NCBI RefSeq assembly: GCF_014635085.1
Contig: NZ_BMCH01000005.1
Coordinates: forward strand, 1-64,000
Direction: 5' to 3'
Source of the DNA: Asaia siamensis
GTDB taxonomy: Bacteria > Pseudomonadota > Alphaproteobacteria > Acetobacterales > Acetobacteraceae
Length of the DNA: 64,000 nucleotides
The notes under the pieces were generated by a model, which searched no databases, was not told the origin of the DNA, and saw nothing but the letters and a program-made list of their open reading frames with translations. This document shows positions 17,878-26,551 of this stretch, piece by piece. The translations under genes were made by a program, and so were the position numbers. Numbering within the stretch: position 1 is the stretch's first letter; the number at the start of each line of letters is the position of its first letter.

Positions 17878-17944
17878 AGTCAATTCAATCAAAGCGCATG
17901 GGCCTCGCTCGCAACGGGACTTGCGCAGAAAAAGAGAGGCGGCG
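17878..17944 (+). repeat. imperfect intergenic direct repeat, copy 2
   Basis: Second copy of the 17691..17757 segment, 187 bp downstream, ending about 60 bp before the hydrolase start. Could be a duplicated regulatory or small-RNA unit, or a decayed repeat. Confidence 0.7.
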
Positions 17945-18004
17945 TATCACATCATTGCCAGCACAGAATTCCTCTCTTGTTTATGACCATTATGTAATGA
18001 GAGA

Positions 18005-18829
18005 ATGAATTCCTCAGGTCAGCGGGGAGTTCTTGTCTTGCTGCGTCGTGAAATTCTGACTGTGCTTCCCCTGGCAACTACCTTGGGGAAGGTTTCAATG
18101 GCCATGGGGGCGCCGATGCGATCGCCAATCGTGCTGATTCATGGTCTGCATGGCGGTGGCTGGGTCTGGCATCATGTTGCGCCGCTTTTGACGGCTCAGG
18201 GCTTTGAGGTCGTGACGCCGACGCTGACGGGTACGGGTGACAGGGCTCATCTGCTGTCGCGTGAGATCACGCTCGAGACTCATATCCAGGACATTATCGC
18301 GACCATTGAGATGCGCGATCTTCAGAATGTTCTTCTCGTCGGCCATTCATATGGTGGTCTGGTCGCGACTTGTGTGGCCGATCGGCTGGGGTCGCGTATG
18401 CGTCGCCTGCTTTATCTGGATGCGCTTATTGCTCAGGATGGCAGGACAGGTTTTGATATTCTGCCTCCGGCCATGGCGCAGACCCGACGGGAGCGTGTGC
18501 GGGTCAATGGGGCTGACATTGCTTTCCCGGTCCCGCCCAGTGCGGCCATTACCTTTCCCGACCCGGTGCGAAAAGAGTGGTTTGTCGCGCATCTGCGCCC
18601 GCATCCTGTTGGCACTTACGAGACGCCAGTGCGCTTGAGCAAGCCTGCCGGATCAGGGCTGCCGGTGACCTATATCGCCTATGAAAATCCCGCTCTGGCT
18701 TCGATTGAACCGAGCCGCGCCTATGCCCGGGCGCAGAAGGGATGGCATTACCGCTCGGAGGCTTTGCCGCATGATGCGGAGGTTGTTTATCCTGAGCGGG
18801 TCGCGTCCTTCATCGCCGAACTGGCGTGA
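18005..18829 (+). CDS. alpha/beta-hydrolase (esterase-like)
   Basis: 274 aa with an oxyanion-loop motif IVLIHGLHGGGWVWHHV and nucleophile elbow GHSYGG; an Asp (LLYLDALIAQDG) and a late His (EALPHDAEVV) are candidates for the rest of the triad. Closest in style to the salicylate-esterase/methylesterase-like hydrolases. The first 36 residues include LLRREILTVLPLATTLG and could be a Tat-like signal, or the true start may be near residue 32. Convergent with putA and separated from it by a strong hairpin. Substrate unknown. Confidence 0.85.
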   Translation: MNSSGQRGVLVLLRREILTVLPLATTLGKVSMAMGAPMRSPIVLIHGLHGGGWVWHHVAPLLTAQGFEVVTPTLTGTGDRAHLLSREITLETHIQDIIATIEMRDLQNVLLVGHSYGGLVATCVADRLGSRMRRLLYLDALIAQDGRTGFDILPPAMAQTRRERVRVNGADIAFPVPPSAAITFPDPVRKEWFVAHLRPHPVGTYETPVRLSKPAGSGLPVTYIAYENPALASIEPSRAYARAQKGWHYRSEALPHDAEVVYPERVASFIAELA

Positions 18830-18830
18830 A

Positions 18831-18870
18831 AGCCTGACCGGAGCAGGTTACTGCTCCGGTCGGCAGGCTT
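18831..18870. terminator. bidirectional terminator between the hydrolase and putA
   Basis: GACCGGAGCAG, loop gtta and CTGCTCCGGTC form an 11-bp perfect stem, extended after a small bulge by AGCCT/AGGCT. It fills the 42-nt gap between two convergent genes. Confidence 0.75.
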
Positions 18871-18871
18871 C

Positions 18872-21800
18872 TCAGACCTTGGCCATGAGGGCGGCGTTGC
18901 CGCCTGCGGCGGTCGTATTGGTGCTGCAGGCATATTCGAGAACGAGGAATTCGAGCGGATAATTTCCCTGTTCGTCAGGAACGTGAAGGGCGACGATCTG
19001 CCCGTCGCGGGCAGCAAGGTCGGTCCCGAGTGATGTGCGGAAGGCTTCGTCACCGTTAGCCAAGGCAACATCGATGGTCGCACAGTCTTCGGCTGTGACG
19101 AGATGGTCACCGAGCCCAGGTGGACGTTCCGGCAGGCTGACAAGGAGTGCGCGCGGTATCGCGCAGCGATTGCCCGTGGCCGTCGCTGCCAGAATCTGGG
19201 TGCAGAGATCCTGCCTTGTCGGGCCAGCACAGAGAACCGTGCCACGTGGGGAGAGTGTATAGAGGTTTGTCTCGCCAACTGGGCCGGCAAGTAACAGCGA
19301 TGTGCCAAGCGGCGTCTTGTCGCATGTTTTGGCCGTCACTCCAGGCAGGGCGGTGGCGACCCAGTCGGCGAAAAGCGTCGAAAGAGGAGCCACCGGGTGC
19401 GACAGCGCTGCTTCCATCGGTGCCTTTCGGCTCAGCAGGCGTCGAAGATAGAGAGGGCCGCCTGCCTTGGGGCCGGTGCCTGAAAGACCGTGACCGCCGA
19501 AGGGCTGGACACCGACAACGGCGCCGACGAGATTGCGGTTGATATAGACATTTCCGGCGTAACTTTGTTTTTTGAGCGTCTCGATCGTTTCGTCTATGCG
19601 CGAGTGAATGCCGAAAGTCAGGGCGTAGCCCGTGGCATTGATGGCTTTCATGACATCGCTGACCGCCTCACGCTTGTAACGCAGCACATGCAGAACCGGA
19701 CCAAAGACCTCCTTTTTGAGGTCCGAAACCGATCCGATTTCGATCAGGGTCGGCGGAAAGAACGTGCCGGATGCAGCTTCGGGTGCGAGATCGGTCTGGA
19801 ATACGCGATGTCCCTGACTGGCCAGCGCGTCGACATGCGCCTGCATCATGTCTCGCGCCTCTGCTGTGATGACGGGGCCGACATCCGTATCCGGTCGCTC
19901 GGGTGTGCCGGTGCGCAGTTCCTGCATCGCGCCCTTGAGCATGGTCAGAACGCGGTCGGCACTGTCTTCCTGCAGGCAGAGAAGACGCAAGGCGCTGCAT
20001 CGCTGTCCGGCGCTGTCGAACGCTGAAGCAAGGACATCGGCAACCACCTGTTCGGTCAGGGCAGAGCTATCGACGATCAGGGCATTCTGGCCGCCGGTTT
20101 CGGCAATGAATGGCACTGGTGTGCCGTCGCTGTTGAGACGACCGGCGAGTTGTTTCTGGATGAGGCGTGCCACATCCGTCGAGCCGGTAAATAGCACGGC
20201 TGTGATGCGCGTATCGCCGACCAGCTGTGCTCCTGCCCGGCCATCGCCGGGGACGAGCTGGATGACGTGCTTTGGAATGCCGGCTTCGTGTAACAGACGC
20301 ACGGCTTCAAGTGCGATCAGAGGTGTTTCCTCAGCAGGCTTGGCCAGCACTGTGTTGCCTGCGGCGAGGGCAGCAGAGACCTGGCCGAGGAAAATGGCGA
20401 GCGGGAAATTCCACGGGCTGATGCAGGCGACTGGTCCGAGCGGACGCGTTTGGGTGCCCTGTTCGCGGATGCGCACGGCATAATAGCGTAGGAAATCGAC
20501 TGCCTCGCGGATTTCGGCCACGGCATTCGCCAGCGTCTTGCCTGCCTCGCGGATGATGAGCGCCATGAGCGAAGCCGTTTCGGCTTCGAGCGCGTCGGCT
20601 GCTCTCTCGAGCAGCAAGGCACGCTGATCGGCCGTCTTGCGGGACCAGTCCTCGAAGGCAGTGTCAGCGCGGGCAATGGCGGTATCCGTCTCTTCGGAAG
20701 AGAGAAAGCGGATATGGCCGACAATGTCGTTCGTATCGGCCGGATTGGTGATGCGTTCGCCCTGTGTGTCTGCGGATGCGGGAGCCTGCTTGAGGAAGGC
20801 GTCGGCAAGATGCCGCAGCGTATTCTCGTCGCTGAGATCCAGCCCTGCAGAATTGCGTCGTTCCGGTGCATAAAGTGCGGAGGGCAAGGGGATGGCGTAG
20901 CCCGGCGTCTCGCGCCCAGCGAGGGTGACCGGATCGGTAATCAGTTCGTCAACCGAGATCGATTCATCCTGGATGCGGTTGATGAAGGAGGAATTGGCGC
21001 CATTTTCGAGCAGGCGTCGGACGAGATAGGCCAGCAGGGTCTCATGCGTTCCGACAGGAGCATAGATGCGCACCGGCCGATCGAGTTTTTTCGGGCCAAC
21101 GACCTCGTTGTAAAGCCCTTCCCCCATACCATGCAGGCACTGGAATTCGTATTTCTCAATGGAGAATTCGGGACCGGCATAGGCGTAGATGCTGGCAAGG
21201 GTCTGGGCATTATGTGTGGCGAATTGCGGGAAGATCGCATCCGGTGCATCGAGCAGCTTTTTCGCACAGGCGACATAGGCGATGTCTGTATGAAGTTTGC
21301 GCGTATAGACCGGAAAATCGCTCTGTCCGTCTGTCTGAGCGCGCTTGATCTCGCTGTCCCAATACGCGCCCTTGACCAGTCGAACCATGATCCGGTGTTC
21401 GCTGCGACGGGCAAGATCGATGATCCAGTCCAGCACGAAAGGCGCGCGCTTCTGGTAGGCCTGAACGACGAAGCCGATTCCCTTCCAGTTTCTGAGCGCT
21501 TCGTCCAAGCAGAGGGCCTCAAGAAGATCGAGGGAGAGTTCGAGACGGTCGGCCTCTTCTGCGTCGATATTGAAGCCGATATCGTATGAGCAGGCGAGTC
21601 TGGCCAGGGTGGTCACGCGGGGCAGCAGCTCGGCCATGACGCGTTCGCGTTGCAGGCGGGCATAGCGCGGGTGGAGGGCTGACAGCTTGATGGAAATGCC
21701 GGGACCGCTATAGACGCCGAGCTTGTTGGCGGCCTTGCCTATGGCGTGGATGGCTTTTTCGTAGTCACGATAATAGCGCTCGGCATCCTCTGCGGTCATC

Positions 21801-22444
21801 GCCGCCTCGCCGAGCATGTCGTAGGAATAGCGGAAGCCTTTTTCCTCGAGCTTGCGACCATTTTTCAGGGCCTCGTCGATAGTCTGGCCGGTAACGAACT
21901 GCTCGCCCATCAGGCGCATGGCCATGTCGACACCGCGACGGATAACCGGCTCGCCACAACGCTTGAGCAGGGAAACGAGTGTTTTCGGCAGGCGGTTCGT
22001 CTGGGTCGTGGTCAGGAAACCGCCTGAAACGATCAGCCCCCAGGTGGCAGCGTTCACGAAAAGCGGGGTATTTTTGCTGATATGGCCGTGCCAGTTGCCT
22101 GTCGCGATCTTGTCGCGGATGAGGGCGTCGCGTGTGGCCGTATCGGGAATACGCAACAGCGCCTCGGCGAGGCACATCAGGGCGACGCCTTCCTGCGAGG
22201 ACAGATCATATTCCTGGATCAGCCCCTGAACCAGGCCGGGTGTGCCGTTACGACGCAGCGCCTCGACCAGCTGGCGGGCTGTCTCACGCGCCCGGTCATT
22301 CTGTTCAGGTGTCAGGCTCGCTTCGGTGGCGAGCGCCGCAACGCGCTCTGCTTCTGCCGTGCGTGTGTGATCGGTGATCGTTTGACGCAGGGCGGAACGC
22401 TCGGGGAGGATCGAGCGAAAGGCAGAGAAGGAGGAGGCGTTCAT
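18872..22444 (-). CDS. putA: bifunctional proline dehydrogenase / L-glutamate gamma-semialdehyde dehydrogenase
   Basis: 1190 aa. Residues about 100-480 form the FAD-dependent proline dehydrogenase barrel (RYSYDMLGEAAMTAEDAERY, YGIL-type PRODH strands, DEALRNWKGIGFVVQAYQKR). Residues about 530-1010 are the NAD-dependent aldehyde dehydrogenase (ISPWNFPLAIFLGQVSAALA, ETGGQNALIVDSSAL, catalytic Cys in GQRCSALRLL). A C-terminal ALDH-like tail follows. It oxidises proline to glutamate and feeds electrons to quinone. There is no N-terminal ribbon-helix-helix domain, so it does not repress itself; the divergent Lrp gene is the likely regulator. Confidence 0.97.
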   Translation of the reverse strand: MNASSFSAFRSILPERSALRQTITDHTRTAEAERVAALATEASLTPEQNDRARETARQLVEALRRNGTPGLVQGLIQEYDLSSQEGVALMCLAEALLRIPDTATRDALIRDKIATGNWHGHISKNTPLFVNAATWGLIVSGGFLTTTQTNRLPKTLVSLLKRCGEPVIRRGVDMAMRLMGEQFVTGQTIDEALKNGRKLEEKGFRYSYDMLGEAAMTAEDAERYYRDYEKAIHAIGKAANKLGVYSGPGISIKLSALHPRYARLQRERVMAELLPRVTTLARLACSYDIGFNIDAEEADRLELSLDLLEALCLDEALRNWKGIGFVVQAYQKRAPFVLDWIIDLARRSEHRIMVRLVKGAYWDSEIKRAQTDGQSDFPVYTRKLHTDIAYVACAKKLLDAPDAIFPQFATHNAQTLASIYAYAGPEFSIEKYEFQCLHGMGEGLYNEVVGPKKLDRPVRIYAPVGTHETLLAYLVRRLLENGANSSFINRIQDESISVDELITDPVTLAGRETPGYAIPLPSALYAPERRNSAGLDLSDENTLRHLADAFLKQAPASADTQGERITNPADTNDIVGHIRFLSSEETDTAIARADTAFEDWSRKTADQRALLLERAADALEAETASLMALIIREAGKTLANAVAEIREAVDFLRYYAVRIREQGTQTRPLGPVACISPWNFPLAIFLGQVSAALAAGNTVLAKPAEETPLIALEAVRLLHEAGIPKHVIQLVPGDGRAGAQLVGDTRITAVLFTGSTDVARLIQKQLAGRLNSDGTPVPFIAETGGQNALIVDSSALTEQVVADVLASAFDSAGQRCSALRLLCLQEDSADRVLTMLKGAMQELRTGTPERPDTDVGPVITAEARDMMQAHVDALASQGHRVFQTDLAPEAASGTFFPPTLIEIGSVSDLKKEVFGPVLHVLRYKREAVSDVMKAINATGYALTFGIHSRIDETIETLKKQSYAGNVYINRNLVGAVVGVQPFGGHGLSGTGPKAGGPLYLRRLLSRKAPMEAALSHPVAPLSTLFADWVATALPGVTAKTCDKTPLGTSLLLAGPVGETNLYTLSPRGTVLCAGPTRQDLCTQILAATATGNRCAIPRALLVSLPERPPGLGDHLVTAEDCATIDVALANGDEAFRTSLGTDLAARDGQIVALHVPDEQGNYPLEFLVLEYACSTNTTAAGGNAALMAKV

Positions 22445-22578
22445 GCAGATCCATATCGTTTCAGGTTATTTATGATTTAATACGAGCGAGAACACCAAAT
22501 GAGCTATGGAAAAATTAGATGTGGGGCGAATATTATTTTGTGTGCTAGCTATGTAAAAAACCATATTCAGGGTAAATC
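22445..22578. promoter_or_regulatory. divergent putA / Lrp-type regulator control region
   Basis: An AT-rich 134-bp gap between divergently transcribed putA and its Lrp-family neighbour, with runs such as ttatttatgatttaatac and gaatattattttgtg that suit Lrp binding. Both promoters must lie here. Specific boxes cannot be assigned with confidence. Confidence 0.6.
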
Positions 22579-23037
22579 ATGAATCTTGATGAAATTGACC
22601 GTAGAATTCTCAGGATTCTCCAAAAGGACGGTCGTATCACAAATGTTGAGCTGTCCCGGCTGGTGAATCTGAGCCCCGCAGCGACTCTCGAGCGTGTGCG
22701 CAAACTTGAACACGCGGCCGTGATCAGCGGCTATACGGCGCGGCTTGACCCGGAGACTGTCAATCTGGGGCTACTGGTATTTGTGCAGGTGACGCTGGAC
22801 CGTACCAGCGCGGATATCTTTGACTCTTTCGCCAAGGCTGTGCGGGCGATTCCCCAGGTGAGCGAATGCTACATGGTCGCAGGGGGCTTTGATTATCTGG
22901 TCAAGGCACGTGTGCGCGACATGAGTGCCTATCGTGCCTTTCTGGGCAAGACGCTGACCCGTCTGCCCGGCGTGCGGCAGACGCATACCTATACGGTGAT
23001 GGAAGAGGTGAAGTCGGACCTCGAACTGCCGCTCTGA
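22579..23037 (+). CDS. Lrp/AsnC-family regulator, probable proline-responsive putA activator
   Basis: 152 aa: N-terminal HTH (IDRRILRILQKDGRITNVEL, VNLSPAATLERVRKLE) and a C-terminal RAM domain (VSECYMVAGGFDYLVKARV, MSAYRAFLGKTLTRLPGV). The divergent layout with putA matches the PutR/BkdR arrangement of alphaproteobacteria, where proline-bound regulator activates putA. The role here is inferred from position. Confidence 0.92.
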   Translation: MNLDEIDRRILRILQKDGRITNVELSRLVNLSPAATLERVRKLEHAAVISGYTARLDPETVNLGLLVFVQVTLDRTSADIFDSFAKAVRAIPQVSECYMVAGGFDYLVKARVRDMSAYRAFLGKTLTRLPGVRQTHTYTVMEEVKSDLELPL

Positions 23038-23048
23038 GGGCCGCGCCC

Positions 23049-23543
23049 TCAGTCGAGGCAGGCAACGCCTTGATGCAGGTCGATGGAGAGACTGGCGTTT
23101 TCCAGAGCCGACATGCTCAGGATCGGGGGCTTGGCAGGATCGCCGACCCGGTAGCGGATCCTGGCTTGTATAGTGTGTTTGTCCAGGCGCAGATTGGTGC
23201 GGTTCAGGATGGCGTTCTCGTGGACCATGCCGGTTCCGGTCTCGAATTCCTGACCGGTTTCGGTTCTGTGTAGCGAGGTCAGAGAGCGGCGCTCTATCAC
23301 CAGAGGTTCGGGGGAGTTGTCGCCAGTTACCAGCGCAGCCATGCGGTGCTGACCGCCATAGGAAACGGGCAGAAGAAGCGAGGCCTGAAGGCCGCCGATC
23401 TGGGATTCCAGCATTGCTCGACGAGTGCAGGAGAAAGGCGCATCCGGGCCAAAACTCATGCCATGATCTGTCATGACAATATGGGGCAGCATGCCCAGCG
23501 ACTGCAGGCCAATGACGGTATGGTTGATATTGGCCACCAGCAT
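23049..23543 (-). pseudogene. probable 5'-truncated retropepsin-like aspartyl protease remnant
   Basis: The 164-aa frame opens with MLVANINHTVIGLQSLGMLP, and the same frame stays open about 120 bp further upstream without an ATG or GTG start (including LVQVPSLTLGHTVF) before a stop near 23660. Both pieces resemble the C-terminal end of a retropepsin-like domain, and LLLPVSYGGQHRMAALVTGDN looks like the start of a second, degenerate one. The missing start and N-terminal domain suggest a decayed gene beside the prophage attL. Family assignment is tentative. Confidence 0.4.
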
Positions 23544-24141
23544 GATCTGGTTGCGGAAGACCGTATGGCCGAGCGTCAGGCTTGGAACCTGAACGAGATC
23601 GTTTTTCTCAGACTGGATCGTGTCATTGCGCAGGGGGGAGAGCGTGCCGATGATTTGTTAAGAGTGTCTGCGCCGTATCGTTTGATCCGGACGGGTAAGC
23701 TGCTTTTCAGGACGCATTTTTCCCGTGCCTTTTTTGGTAAGGGCACTGCAGGCAAAACAGATTTTTAGGGAAAGTGGTGAACCGGGTGGGATTGGGACTA
23801 GCCATAGAAAACAGTCACTTAGCGTGTAAACCGAGGCTGCTGATTGATGCAATCATCAGTGGGTTACAACGAAATTGTAAAGCGAATTAGTTTGGTTTGA
23901 CGCTTCTATCGCCCCGCCAGGCTACGACATCCCATGTGGGTAGCGCTAAGGCAGAAGGCTCTTATCTGTCATGTCTCAAAGCCCAGCGGCAGCAATCGCC
24001 CTGTATAGCGAGATAAGGGGTGACCTATGTTGCTATACGTGTCACTCTGTGTTTGATGGCAACGAACGGTAATCCCAGCATATCGGGACCACCTTTTGTG
24101 AAGGCGGCATTCCCGCCGCATGACTAGACGGCAGTTGGTGG
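23544..24141. other. region spanning the chromosome/prophage left junction, no convincing gene
   Basis: Holds the upstream part of the decayed frame, the prophage attL repeat at 23773..23791 and about 350 bp of prophage end sequence before the acyltransferase. I see no RNA gene or further reading frame that I can support. Confidence 0.6.
23773..23791 (+). repeat. prophage attL, 19-bp core
   Basis: agtggtgaaccgggtggga is identical to 63966..63984; identity ends on both sides. The core is the complement of the last bases of a tRNA including its CCA, which is complete only at the right copy. Left flank is chromosome, right flank prophage. Confidence 0.85.
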
Positions 24142-25236
24142 ATGAAGAAGAACATAGAAATTCAATATCTCCGCGTTGTCGCAATAGTCATGGTTGCCCT
24201 TACTCACAGGGGATTTCTTGCAACCCCCAAGGGGCATGATCCCTTTGCGGGAATAGAGCGTTATTTCTCCACTTGGGCCGGTGTAGATATCTTTTTCGTG
24301 ATTTCGGGATATCTTATGGGCCAGATCCTGCTTGGAAGGACGGATAGCTGTGTCAGTCCACAGGAAAAGATGGATGTCACAATCAGATTTTACCGAAAGA
24401 GATTTCTCAGGCTTTTCCCTGCATCATTCTTTTGGGTCACGGTTATGTTTGTTGCCGGGACGGTCTCGGGGGACGTCACTATCTGGTCGAGTAACCCAGA
24501 CTTATTTCATAAATGGGTGGCATCAATATTCCAGATAAGAAATTTTGAAAATGACGTTCACATCTCTCATCTGGGCTGGTACTGGTCTCTTTCTTTAGAG
24601 AACCAGTTTTATTTCATACTGCCTGTCTTATGGTTCTCCTTAGGCAGAAAAATATTTTGGTATTTGCTCGCTGCATCGGCTGTTGCGATGATGTTTTGGC
24701 TTCCAGGCGGGACAGGATGGTTCTGGTTTAGGCCGACTGGATTCATCTGGGGGCTGCTTGTCTATAGGGTTGTCTCAAACGAACAGACTGATCGGATATT
24801 ACGGGCGCAGATTCCGAAGTGGAACGCAGGGGTTTCCCTAACTATAGTTACATGCGTCCTGCTTTTGTCGACCAGCGTTCCGGTATTTTTGGGGCAGAAG
24901 TATTTGCCGCTCTCAATGTCTTTCGTATGTATGGTTTCCGCGATAGTTCTTTCTTTTTCATCTCTGAACTGTGAATTTGTAAAAATACCTGCGTTATTGC
25001 AACCCGCTGTATTTTGGGCGGCAGAAATATCTTATTCTTTTTATCTTTGCCACATAGTTGTTTGGAGCCTTCTAAAGGATGTCCTGAAGAGACATAATAT
25101 TGTTATGGGCACAGCAATTACGATGGAGGTTGGCTTGCTTCTAGCGTGCATATGCGCGGCCTGCTCGTATTTTTTCATCGAACGGAGATTCTATCGCCCC
25201 CGCGATTTCATTGCGACCCCCATACAAGGCAAGTAG
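24142..25236 (+). CDS. acyltransferase-3 (OafA/YrhL-like) membrane O-acyltransferase
   Basis: 364 aa, about ten membrane helices. N-terminal EIQYLRVVAIVMVALTHRGF carries the family His, followed by GVDIFFVISGYLMGQ and RFYRKRFLRLFPA; SHLGWYWSLSLENQFYFILP is the second hallmark. It transfers acetyl or similar groups to envelope glycans. Placed alone just inside attL, on the opposite strand to the structural genes and more AT-rich, it fits a lysogenic-conversion gene that alters surface polysaccharide and blocks superinfection. Confidence 0.9.
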   Translation: MKKNIEIQYLRVVAIVMVALTHRGFLATPKGHDPFAGIERYFSTWAGVDIFFVISGYLMGQILLGRTDSCVSPQEKMDVTIRFYRKRFLRLFPASFFWVTVMFVAGTVSGDVTIWSSNPDLFHKWVASIFQIRNFENDVHISHLGWYWSLSLENQFYFILPVLWFSLGRKIFWYLLAASAVAMMFWLPGGTGWFWFRPTGFIWGLLVYRVVSNEQTDRILRAQIPKWNAGVSLTIVTCVLLLSTSVPVFLGQKYLPLSMSFVCMVSAIVLSFSSLNCEFVKIPALLQPAVFWAAEISYSFYLCHIVVWSLLKDVLKRHNIVMGTAITMEVGLLLACICAACSYFFIERRFYRPRDFIATPIQGK

Positions 25237-25285
25237 GCGAGAGGCTGATTGACTCTCCTAGGTTGTTCGTGTTCCGTTCTCTCCC

Positions 25286-25534
25286 ATGACAGACCTGACC
25301 CCAGCCACCGAAGAAGACGTGACCTTTGCAATCCGCATGTCGATATCGCTCGACTACCGGGGCAAGCCACGGCGCGTGAACGCAAAGATGACCGGGGCCG
25401 AGATCGAGGCACTGGCCCAGAAGATCACCGAGCAACTGAAGCGGTCGAACCTCTGGCCGCATAAAGGGCCACCTCTACCGCCACATGAGACGATCGATTA
25501 CTCGATTGCGTGGCGGGAGAAGGGTGAGGCGTAA
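25286..25534 (+). CDS. small hypothetical phage protein
   Basis: 82 aa, acidic-to-basic, soluble, with SLDYRGKPRRVNAKMTGAEI and a helix ALAQKITEQLKRSN. Codon style looks coding and an ATG follows a C/T-rich leader. It lies between the acyltransferase and the convergent lysis genes. No family recognised; such positions often hold accessory genes. Confidence 0.55.
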   Translation: MTDLTPATEEDVTFAIRMSISLDYRGKPRRVNAKMTGAEIEALAQKITEQLKRSNLWPHKGPPLPPHETIDYSIAWREKGEA

Positions 25535-25539
25535 AGCCG

Positions 25540-25746
25540 TCACTTCTGACAAGCTCGCACCTGGTCCCGAAGCCCGATATAATCGCCAATCCAGCGCACT
25601 GTTTCTGGTTTCGGGCTCGCCTTGATCTCAGAGGCAAGCGCCGCCTGATCGTCTTTGCTGTAGGTCACGAGGGTAGGGCAGGGCACATACTGTACCGACG
25701 AACAAGCGGAGAGCCCGAGCAGAGCCCCGAGAGCGATCCACCTCAT
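25540..25746 (-). CDS. Rz1/LysC-like outer-membrane spanin lipoprotein
   Basis: 68 aa with a short signal peptide and lipobox LSAC (Cys15), then a small periplasmic part ending DYIGLRDQVRACQK. This matches small phage o-spanin lipoproteins, which act with an inner-membrane partner to fuse the membranes at lysis. It is last in the lysis operon and overlaps the previous gene by 4 bp. Confidence 0.7.
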   Translation of the reverse strand: MRWIALGALLGLSACSSVQYVPCPTLVTYSKDDQAALASEIKASPKPETVRWIGDYIGLRDQVRACQK

Positions 25747-25976
25747 GCCGTGCCATCCCCGAGCCGCTGCAATACGGCACCTTCCGTTGCTGGCTTGTCG
25801 GCCTGAGCCTGGGCCATGGATTGCGCCTTGAGCGTCGTCGCATCGGCAGAGGTCTTTGCGGCCTCGGAGGTGCTGACAGACGCCGCATTCTTCCCCGCCC
25901 GGTTGGCGTACCAGATCAGGGCACCGAGAGCCGCGACGATCAACGCCACGGCCCCGGCAATGAGGTCAGCCGTCAC
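25743..25976 (-). CDS. i-spanin-like small membrane protein
   Basis: 77 aa: one N-terminal membrane helix (about 5-24, AGAVALIVAALGALIWY) and an Ala/Ser/Gln-rich helical periplasmic tail. Position directly before the Rz1-like lipoprotein supports the inner-membrane spanin role. Sequence identity is too low for a firm family call. Confidence 0.6.
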   Translation of the reverse strand: MTADLIAGAVALIVAALGALIWYANRAGKNAASVSTSEAAKTSADATTLKAQSMAQAQADKPATEGAVLQRLGDGTA

Positions 25977-26263
25977 GCCGGCTGCGCGACAGTGCTGCTC
26001 GTGCCCTTGAAGGCGGCAACGAGCGTCTTGATATCGGTGTCGAGCTTGTCGGCATCGTCCTCGATCGCGCTGATCGCATCGAGAATGGCCGCCAGATCCT
26101 TGTTCGAGGTCTCGAGCGACGGAATGATCAGATCACCGACCTCGCCGATGATGGCTGCGGCTGCCGTCAGCTTGGCCGTAGTGGCGGTGCTGACGGAACT
26201 GCCAGCCGCATCGGTGATCAGCTTGACGAGCTTGGTGACGAGCGTGTTCGCGCTGGTGGTCAT
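25973..26263 (-). CDS. hypothetical lysis-module protein
   Basis: 96 aa, all helical and Ala/Thr-rich, without a membrane segment: LVTKLVKLITDAAGSSVS, then DDADKLDTDIKTLVAAFKG. Overlaps the next gene by 4 bp, so it is part of the lysis operon. Function unknown. Confidence 0.6.
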   Translation of the reverse strand: MTTSANTLVTKLVKLITDAAGSSVSTATTAKLTAAAAIIGEVGDLIIPSLETSNKDLAAILDAISAIEDDADKLDTDIKTLVAAFKGTSSTVAQPA

Positions 26264-26320
26264 GGTCTTTTCCTTCTGGATGATAATGACTGATCCCGGC
26301 CCGACTGCCGGTGTCGTCAG

Positions 26321-26551
26321 TCAGGATTTCGCGTCGTCTGCGTTGGTGGCGTGCTTGCCGTTCATCGCGACGGTGTTGACGAGCAGGTAGAGGGGGAGCC
26401 ACTTCGAGCTATCGGCGGGGCGCGGCCAGAAGCGGGCGATCACGGCGGCCAGGGAGATCAGAAATGTTCCGATCAGCGTAATGTCCGCGCTAATCTGCGT
26501 AGGCAAAAAGGGAAAGACGGTCTGGTAGATCGTCTGCCAGTCGAAATTCAT
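26321..26551 (-). CDS. holin candidate
   Basis: 76 aa with a hydrophobic segment ISADITLIGTFLISLAAVIA (about 20-39) and a second weaker one (WLPLYLLVNTVAMNG), ending in a charged tail. Size, membrane topology and a 4-bp overlap with the endolysin gene fit a holin. Confidence 0.6.
   Translation of the reverse strand: MNFDWQTIYQTVFPFLPTQISADITLIGTFLISLAAVIARFWPRPADSSKWLPLYLLVNTVAMNGKHATNADDAKS

Larger units (their letters stand above)
17548..18004. other. intergenic region with an imperfect 67-bp duplication
   Basis: No convincing gene. Two related segments (17691..17757 and 17878..17944) share the order gtca-tcaatcaaag, gggacttgcgcagaa and gagaggcggcg. A run of nine G lies near 17795. The sequence is chromosomal DNA that originally followed tRNA-Met. 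Confidence 0.6.

Noticed and set aside
23346-23768. 140-codon plus-strand frame left of the prophage
   Set aside because: Antisense to the retropepsin-like remnant, with no motif and atypical composition.
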